A stretch of 64,000 nt of DNA from assembly GCF_000005505.3 (NCBI RefSeq), contig NC_016133.3:53781237-53845236 (forward strand). The letters run 5' to 3'. The notes under the pieces are model-generated. The model saw nothing but the letters and a program-made list of their open reading frames with translations, did no database searches and had not been told where the DNA came from. The position numbers and the translations under genes are program-made. Position 1 is the stretch's first letter; every line of letters begins with the position of its first letter. Below, piece after piece: positions 57,757 to 64,000 of this stretch. Origin of the DNA: Brachypodium distachyon. Its lineage: Eukaryota > Streptophyta > Magnoliopsida > Poales > Poaceae.

Positions 57757-57902
57757 AAATTTGATCATTCCCTCACTTTAACTTGCACTTTGATGATTCT
57801 CCCCGCCATGTATCATTTACATGTAGGGCATAGGACCACCTTTAAGTGAGACTGGGACGGGGCAAATGATAAAAGTGCAAATAAAGTGGGGCTAATCATC
57901 TA
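57757..57902. mobile_element. Small inverted-repeat MITE, ~146 bp
   Basis: TTTGATCATTCCCTCACTTT and AACTTGCACTTTGATGATTC are mirrored by the complement of GATAAAAGTGCAAATAAAGT and GGGGCTAATCATC. The whole segment folds into a hairpin around a GTAGGGCATAGGACCACC loop. The TSD is not certain. Confidence 0.65.
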
Positions 57903-57909
57903 ACCCCTT

Positions 57910-60500
57910 GCCGAAAATTGCATTTAGTTTTGCAGGTAAATGGAGATGTATTAATCAAGGCAAACCTTTACACTCTCGGAGAGCCAGATCCACCATAGGC
58001 GTTGGACCAGAACCCAGCCACACGACCGTGCGATGCTCAACTCTAGCCAAGTTTTCGAGCATATGACTAACAAAGTTTTTAGATCTACCCCTTTAATAAC
58101 TAAAAGCATCTATTTGAGAAACTAAAGCTTATGAAAAAAAGAGAAGCATGGCAACAATCCATCAATCTACCGTCCAGTTCTCGCCAACATAACAAAGGAA
58201 CAATCAGTTTCGATGAGGACTGGGAGCTCAACGTCAAGGCAAGACCTTCCATACATGCACACAATTCAGCTTCCACGGGATCAGAGCAATCATGGAGGAC
58301 ACAACAGGAGGAGAAGACGATCTGCTCGAGCTCATCACGCAGGATCATACCCATGCCTGCACATGAAAATCATCTATTTCAAATGAGGCCTAAATAGGGG
58401 CAAACGAGTCGGCCGATCATTTCTCATATGTCTGAAACATGATGATGTCTTGCTTTGCATGCCAAGATTTAAAAGTGTTGTGATCGTATCATACAAAAAA
58501 AGGTAACAACATTCAATATTGCAAGCTCGAACTAGCCAACTTATCATGTAATCTCTCTATTCAAAACCACACAGACAGAACCTAATCTAAGAAATTCGGA
58601 AAAAAAAACATGGACAAATTTAATCTTCAAATTCCCATCACACGTACCTATGTCCTCACTACTCATTGCCAAGGTGATTCTTAATTTCTCATCTATTCAA
58701 TGTTGCGCCGCAGCTCGTTTAGTGTGGAAATTATTCGGAAGTAAAACTGGTATATTTCAGTGTCTTTCCTCAGAGACATTTTCCTTGGTTCCCTCTACCT
58801 TCAATTTTAATTTGTGTTAGCGTAACCTACCTGTTCCGCTTCACAACGGGGATTGAAGTTACAAACAGAAAACAAGAAAACAGGACAAAGTAGGGGTTTC
58901 GGTAGCAATTAGAGGTGATCAAAGGAAAGAGAACAAGCTCAAGGCATATGCTCGGATACTCAAACCCATAGGCGTAATACCATCGGTTGTGCCTCAACGC
59001 CTATGAAAACGGCAATCTAGCTCCCAGCAACAACAAAGCGTCGGTCTTTCGAGTTCCTCAGATCGTCAATCAGCTGGCAACGATTCACATAGGGCCACAC
59101 TATCAAGCTTTCAATATCTGCATTTAATATTTGAGCTTGATCGATAACTTCTCCGCTTTCCATTGCAAGTTTGATTTACGCGACTCTCGAACGCAAAACA
59201 ATAGGCATATGCCTTCACGTGACGCCAACCGTGAGCACGCGAGGGCGTGTCCTGAACTGGATCGCACGAATCGCCCTCCGCGATCCAGTCCAATTTGCGC
59301 ATGACCAATTAATCAAGCGTCAACATCCTCTTAATTTTTAGCCTTTGGGCGATCCGCCAGCTTGCGATTTCAAGCAAGCGAACATACGTACGCGGACTTG
59401 TTAGAGTAACTCTATCAAATTTCGGGATCCGATCGCCAGAAGAAACCCCCCATCCATGGGCCATGCATGGCCACGTAACAGTATGTTAGAATATCCCTGC
59501 AATCAGATACACTGATTGAACTGAAAAACTGCTCCAGTTTTCTGGTGATGGGTGTACGTGCGTGATTTCACTCCGGCTACTTCCTCAACTTGTGTTGTGC
59601 GTGTGTTACTTTGAACTCACTAAAGTACCAGTATGTTGTTTGTCTCGTTTTGGCCATCATGGTGTGTTATGTATGTGTCCCCAAGTTACTACAGATACAG
59701 CTTGTATCACGAATTTTTTGTTCGTGTTACAAAATGCAATTATTAATGCACGAAGATTTGCTAAACGTTTGCCGACATTAGTTCATGTGCCGTGCACGGA
59801 ACTTTTATCAGCTAACATGTGGTATCAGGGTGGCGTGTTTCTACAGTACAACACGGGGCTGGGTCGATCTTTCTTGCCGATGTGATCTGGAATAACAAAT
59901 TAATGGAGCTGGTTCATCCCCATGGTTAGGCAGATTAACTAATAAGATATGTTGGACTAGAATGGTAGACCTGGCATGGCGACGTAGCAGTCCTTGATCT
60001 GCGTCAGATGGAGTGTGATTGTGTCTAGTCTTTCTGCGGAAAATTTCACATGGAAGCACGGAACTCATTTATTTCGTTTAAATTTCGTACTAGAATATTT
60101 TTTATTGGCTGCTTTTCCTTTATTCGCCTATCAAAGTGTTCCAATCAAGTCATCTCGGTCCATCCGTGCCGAGGCACGTACGGTAAGCGAGAAAAATGCC
60201 GGAGAGTGACGCCATGGCCAGACTTGAGATTTTTGTTTTTGTTTCTTCCACAGTTCCACTTGAAGATTGGTCTAAAAATAGGACATGCGCTGGATCCCAC
60301 TTGCATACGTGAGCAACATATAATAGGAGAAATAGAAGGAAAGATGAGAAAAAAAAATCTACATGTCACACCTCAACTATCCTGACTTGCTTGCTGCGAG
60401 GGATGGTCACACAACCTCAACTATCCTGCCATGAGACTGCCAATTGTAAGGAGTGTCATTTTTCTGTACACATGGAATCTAGTTGACCTGACTTGGTGGA
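57910..60500. other. Intergenic DNA between FAD2 and the NPF gene, no gene recognised
   Basis: Short frames only, with no conserved motif. No further bounded elements were found in this stretch. Confidence 0.4.
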
Positions 60501-60506
60501 CTCCCG

Positions 60507-60630
60507 GTAGTGTTTGGTTGAGAGACTAGAGTGGAATATAATGGATTGGGTGATAGTCTTGGAGGTGATTCTAGAAATATAAACATTCCGTTTCATTCCA
60601 TTGCACCTCGCTCTGCAACCAAACACAGCA
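60507..60630. mobile_element. Small MITE with GTTTGGTTG ends, ~124 bp
   Basis: GTGTTTGGTTGAGAG at the left mirrors the complement of CTCTGCAACCAAACAC at the right. The GTTTGGTTG terminus is common in grass PIF- or hAT-type MITEs. The TSD is not resolved. Confidence 0.55.
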
Positions 60631-60859
60631 GTTTCTAAGCACACCGCCATATCCCGTGGCAGTCATTTTCTTTGTTGTTTTATGCGATGCGTAGAAAGAG
60701 AGGAACCAACCGATACATTCACGTGTCTTGCCTACTGTCGTCTATCTAACCTTCCAAGACATTTGCTAGGTCACAAGAATGTCGGTACACGGGGAGTAGT
60801 ATGTATGCGGCAGTTTTTTCTCGATTTGTTCCACACAAAAAACATGTCCCTGGCTGTAA

Positions 60860-61830
60860 ATGATGCTGCTTCCTTTTCTAAATATGAGATGTTTTAGTTT
60901 TTTTTCCCTAAATCGAGACTTCTTAAAATTTGACCAAGCTTAAGGTTGGGAAAACACACCCTTACGAATTTTTATGGCACAGAACCACCACTTTTGGCAT
61001 AAAGTGTTTCGATCTCCAAGCACAAACAGTTGAGTCGCTAAGATGATTTCTGGCAACGGGGCTCACTAGTCAGGCCGATGGTGACGTGACAGACGTTCCC
61101 GTGACGGTGGCCCCCAAGCTCGTCTGCTGCTTCCCTCGCGCTTGTACTGAGCCCAAAAACCACATCCCACCGCCTTAAGTTCGTTGCGCCCGTCCCCGAG
61201 GTACGAGCGAACCCAAACCTGCTGTCCCGGACCCTTCTCCATCCGATGGAGTGCCGCCGTTTGTTGCCACACCCTCGTTCCAAAGAACCGTGAACAATGT
61301 GGAACCGAAGATGCCGTCAGTCGGGCCTCCCCCGCCCCGACGCTGTTGTGGTTGCCTTCCCTCGACGCCGACGGAGCCGACTTTTTCTCGGATCCCTATT
61401 GACGACGAGGTCTCTTCCTCACGCGTCGACGAGAGCTTTACCACCGTCATCGTGTTCCTCCTCTCCAGTGAGATCCGTCGTCACGGCGCAAACGGTGGCC
61501 ACGGTACCGAAACCGGTTTAAACTTCTAAACTTGACTGTTTGGGCTCAGCCTAACCGGTGGTTCTGCGGAATAAAAACCTAACGCGGTGCTTTTTCCATC
61601 CTAATCTCCAAAAGTGGTGGTTTTATTCTTACTCAAAACATTCCAATATCTACAAGTCTAAATTAGTTTAATTATACCCATCATGGTATATATCTCCATA
61701 GTAGGCTTTTATATTGTAAATGTTAGTATATTTTTATATAAACCTGGTCAAACTTTAATTATATTTTTTACTTATGATGAAAAATTTATAACACATAGTG
61801 ATACTTTTGATCGGAGATAGTATACGAATA
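60860..61830. mobile_element. Stowaway-like element split by a nested TIR element
   Basis: The left half (TAAATATGAGATGTTTTAG, then AAAATTTGACCAAGC) and the right half (AAACCTGGTCAAACTTTAAT) are the facing arms of a Stowaway-like MITE with decayed termini. Between them, about 60944-61640, lies another element with inverted ends. GGTTGGGAAAACACACC at 60945 and GAACCACCACTTTTGG at 60982 are matched by complements at 61556-61600 and 61608-61624. Its centre (61040-61520) is GC-rich and differs from the rest, so it may be cargo. Confidence 0.5.
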
Positions 61831-62582
61831 GGTTGTTTCGGAAAGAAAGGAAAAGATTGACCGCCGCAGACGACGCAGTGCACTTGTAGTTGTAGCTGAG
61901 TTCCAAAGAGCTGAAAACACGCCCAAACTCGTAAGTTTGCGCTAGCTTGGCGCAGGCGCAGCAGAGGCCTGCGACAAAAACAGCAAAATGAGTAGCGGAC
62001 ACTCTACTACCGGTACTACAAGGCAAGCCCACGCGAACTAGCCTTTGTTGCCTCGCGTGCTGAAACTGCTGAACTGACGGATGGCATGATGCTCTGTACG
62101 TGTCGCCAACGCCCAAGCCGCGTGGGAGCCTGGCGCGACAAGTGGACGGCGGCGAACGACGCTCTGCGTGCATGCGCCAGCCGTGTGACCGCACGCACAC
62201 GGGGCAGGGAGTCTCCGCGGTGGCTGGAGTCGGCTGAATTGTCAACCTGGATGCAGCCTCAGCACGCGCGCATGAACTGCGGGTAGCAACATATGTGCCC
62301 GATCGATCAAGATTCAGAGAACTCGCATCAATATTCAATACAAGCGTGAGAGCGGGACTCCTCGTAGGAAATTTGCATGACATAACTTCGAACTGTTGGA
62401 GTTGAAACGAGGACGGACAAAACAACATGGGCCTATCCAGCAACCAACTAGACGGCACACTTTATTTTCTTCTTACGACGGGAAAGCCGATTGCCAGCCC
62501 AGTACGTTCGTAGGCTCAGCCAAACCGAAGCCCACCAAAGATCTAAACCAGAAACACCTCAAGGCCCGAGAGGCCCGGCGTC
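61831..62582. other. 3' flank of the NPF gene
   Basis: Contains the 3' UTR of the minus-strand NPF gene. A TTTATT (AATAAA on the minus strand) at about 62461 could be its polyadenylation signal. No other gene is seen. Confidence 0.45.
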
Positions 62583-64000
62583 CTAAACATGCGCCGGCAC
62601 CTTCCCCTTCTCCTCGTTGCTGTTGTCGAGCTTGATGCCCTTGTACCACATCGCGCAGGCCACGTAGACAGCGAGATCAACGAGCGAGAGCGCGGCTAGT
62701 AGAAAGTAGAACCTGTCGAGGTGACCCGAGTTAAGGTTCCCGGGGATCCACCCGGGCCGCCTCTCCCCTGCGGTGAGGCTGGTGACCACGCTGACAAGCA
62801 TGATGCTCACGTAGTTCCCGAGCGAGATGGACGCCATGCACAGCGAGCTGCCGAAGCTCTTGACCCCGTCGGGCGCCTGCCCGTTGAAGAACTCGAGCTG
62901 CCCCACGTACATGAACACCTCCGAAGCCCCGATCAGCGCGTACTGCGGCACCTGCCACAGCACGCTCAGGGAGCTCGGCTGGTCCGGCGCGGCCACCCGC
63001 TTCAGCCGCTCCACCTCCACGACCCCCGCCACGACCATGGCGCCCATGCCGATCACGAGCCCGACGCCCATCCGCTGCAGCTCCGTCAGCCCCTGCGGGT
63101 TCCCCGACAGCCTCGCCATGACCGGCACCAGCACGCGCCGGTAGATGGCGATGAAGGCCAGCACGCTGAGGATGTCGAACACGGACATGCTCGCGGCCGG
63201 CACGTGGAAGGAGCCCACGATGTTGGTGTCCATGGTGGTGCCTTGCTCCACGAACAGGGACGCCATCTGGGTGAACACCACGGAGTAGACGATGGTGCAC
63301 ATCCAGATGGGCAGCATCTTCAGGATGCACTTCACTTCCTCCACCTGCGTCACCGTGCACAGCCGCCACGGGTCCTTCATCCTCTCCGGATCGAAGTACT
63401 CCTCTTCGGTGACCGTCGCCGCCTTGTCCAGATACCTGAGCTGATCGCTGTGTAAAATCTTCCGGATTCCTGAAACCTTGGACTCGTCTCCGTCCACCTC
63501 GTGGAGCAGCTCGCCGCGGGGCGCGTGGGTGCGCCATTTACGGGACGCGGCGACGAGCACCTGCGCGATGCGTGTCAAGGGATTGCCGCTGGGCTTGAAG
63601 TAGCGGTAGTTTGGGGTGCCGAGCAGGAAGAGCACGAGCGCCAGCGCTGCCGCGGCAGCCGAGACCCAGAACCCCATGACCCACTGACCCGAGTCCTCGT
63701 AGTACACCAGAACCGTGTTGGAGAAGAGGGAGCCCACGTTTAAAGCCAGGTAGAAGTAGCTGAAGAAGGCCACCTTGGAGCGCGCCTCGTCCGGGTCCGT
63801 CTCGTCGAACTGGTCGGACCCCAGCGTAGCGATGGACGGCTGGTACCCGCCGTTGCCGAACGCGATCATGTACGTCGACAGGTAGAACAGCGCCACGCCC
63901 GCCGTCGACGGCTTGTCGCAGTGCGTCTCGCCGTCGCCGCAGCCCGAGGGCTTCACCAGCAGGAACCAAGACGTCAGCGACAGTATCACCAGCCCCTGTT
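62583..64000 (-). CDS. NRT1/PTR FAMILY (NPF) transporter, 3' part, cut by window end
   Basis: The frame is open from position 64000 to the stop at 62583-62585 and gives about 472 C-terminal residues of a roughly 600-residue protein. The NPF/POT signature FGNGGYQPSIATLGSDQFDE is near the beginning, followed by FYLALNVGSLFSNTVLVYYE. A long polar central loop (about KWRTHAPRGELL to PERMKDPWRLCTVTQVEEVK) separates the two bundles, and the second bundle has EFFNGQAPDGVKSFGSSLCM and the final helices. NPF proteins are 12-helix proton-coupled carriers of nitrate, peptides or hormones. The KPSGCGDGE and DKPSTAGVALFYLSTYM wording suggests the NPF7 group (NRT1.5/NRT1.8-like), but substrate cannot be read from sequence. 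The first helices, including the ExxER proton motif, lie outside the window. Confidence 0.93.
   Translation of the reverse strand, partial: QGLVILSLTSWFLLVKPSGCGDGETHCDKPSTAGVALFYLSTYMIAFGNGGYQPSIATLGSDQFDETDPDEARSKVAFFSYFYLALNVGSLFSNTVLVYYEDSGQWVMGFWVSAAAAALALVLFLLGTPNYRYFKPSGNPLTRIAQVLVAASRKWRTHAPRGELLHEVDGDESKVSGIRKILHSDQLRYLDKAATVTEEEYFDPERMKDPWRLCTVTQVEEVKCILKMLPIWMCTIVYSVVFTQMASLFVEQGTTMDTNIVGSFHVPAASMSVFDILSVLAFIAIYRRVLVPVMARLSGNPQGLTELQRMGVGLVIGMGAMVVAGVVEVERLKRVAAPDQPSSLSVLWQVPQYALIGASEVFMYVGQLEFFNGQAPDGVKSFGSSLCMASISLGNYVSIMLVSVVTSLTAGERRPGWIPGNLNSGHLDRFYFLLAALSLVDLAVYVACAMWYKGIKLDNSNEEKGKVPAHV

Noticed and set aside
62721..63455. 244-codon plus-strand frame opposite the NPF gene
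   Set aside because: His/Asp/Val-rich antisense shadow without homology features.

Overview
The window looks like nuclear DNA from a grass, most likely a Triticeae or other Pooideae species. The reasons are GC-rich first exons, GT-AG introns, Stowaway MITEs with the CTCCCTCCGT terminus, a Cassandra-type solo LTR, long-TIR Mutator elements, and CACTA and Helitron-like termini. No bacterial-type operon, CRISPR array or viral genome is visible.

Layout. 1-4.8 kb: an uncharacterised plant gene (1582-2139 +) and an OEP7-like chloroplast outer-envelope gene (3323-3703 +). 4.8-8.4 kb: a degenerate tandem repeat and two MITEs. 8.46-13.70 kb: a complete Mutator-like element with ~200-bp TIRs and a perfect 9-bp TSD. 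Its transposase is broken by about four indels, but its antisense GRF zinc-finger gene is open. 13.9-24.4 kb: a retroposon with a 19-bp TSD, two Helitron-like elements, a 3.67-kb non-autonomous CACTA element containing a putative spliced ORF, and an RNase H fragment. 25-30 kb: a TMK-type LRR receptor kinase gene (26012-29797 +, one intron), with a short LINE fragment in its upstream region. 30-42 kb: mostly repeats, including a 760-bp fold-back element and a DUF538 pseudogene. 42.5-42.9 kb: a small QALGGH C2H2 zinc-finger gene on the minus strand. 43-52 kb: a solo LTR, a Cassandra solo LTR and Mutator-type and other MITEs. 52.9-57.2 kb: a FAD2 oleate desaturase gene on the minus strand with a ~2.9-kb intron in its 5' UTR. 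62.6-64 kb: the 3' part of an NPF (NRT1/PTR family) transporter gene on the minus strand, cut by the window edge.

The host genes (envelope protein, receptor kinase, zinc finger, fatty-acid desaturase, transporter) share no obvious pathway; this is an ordinary gene-rich grass segment. The interesting content is in the mobile elements: several can be delimited to the base by TIRs and TSDs, one MITE has its empty site preserved next to it, and some carry or interrupt coding sequence. I did not find a clearly new biological system. The best candidates for a second look are the spliced ORF inside the CACTA element, the fold-back element with a CATATG-rich core, and the palindrome cluster in the solo LTR. 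All family names rest on reading motifs by eye; no database search was run.
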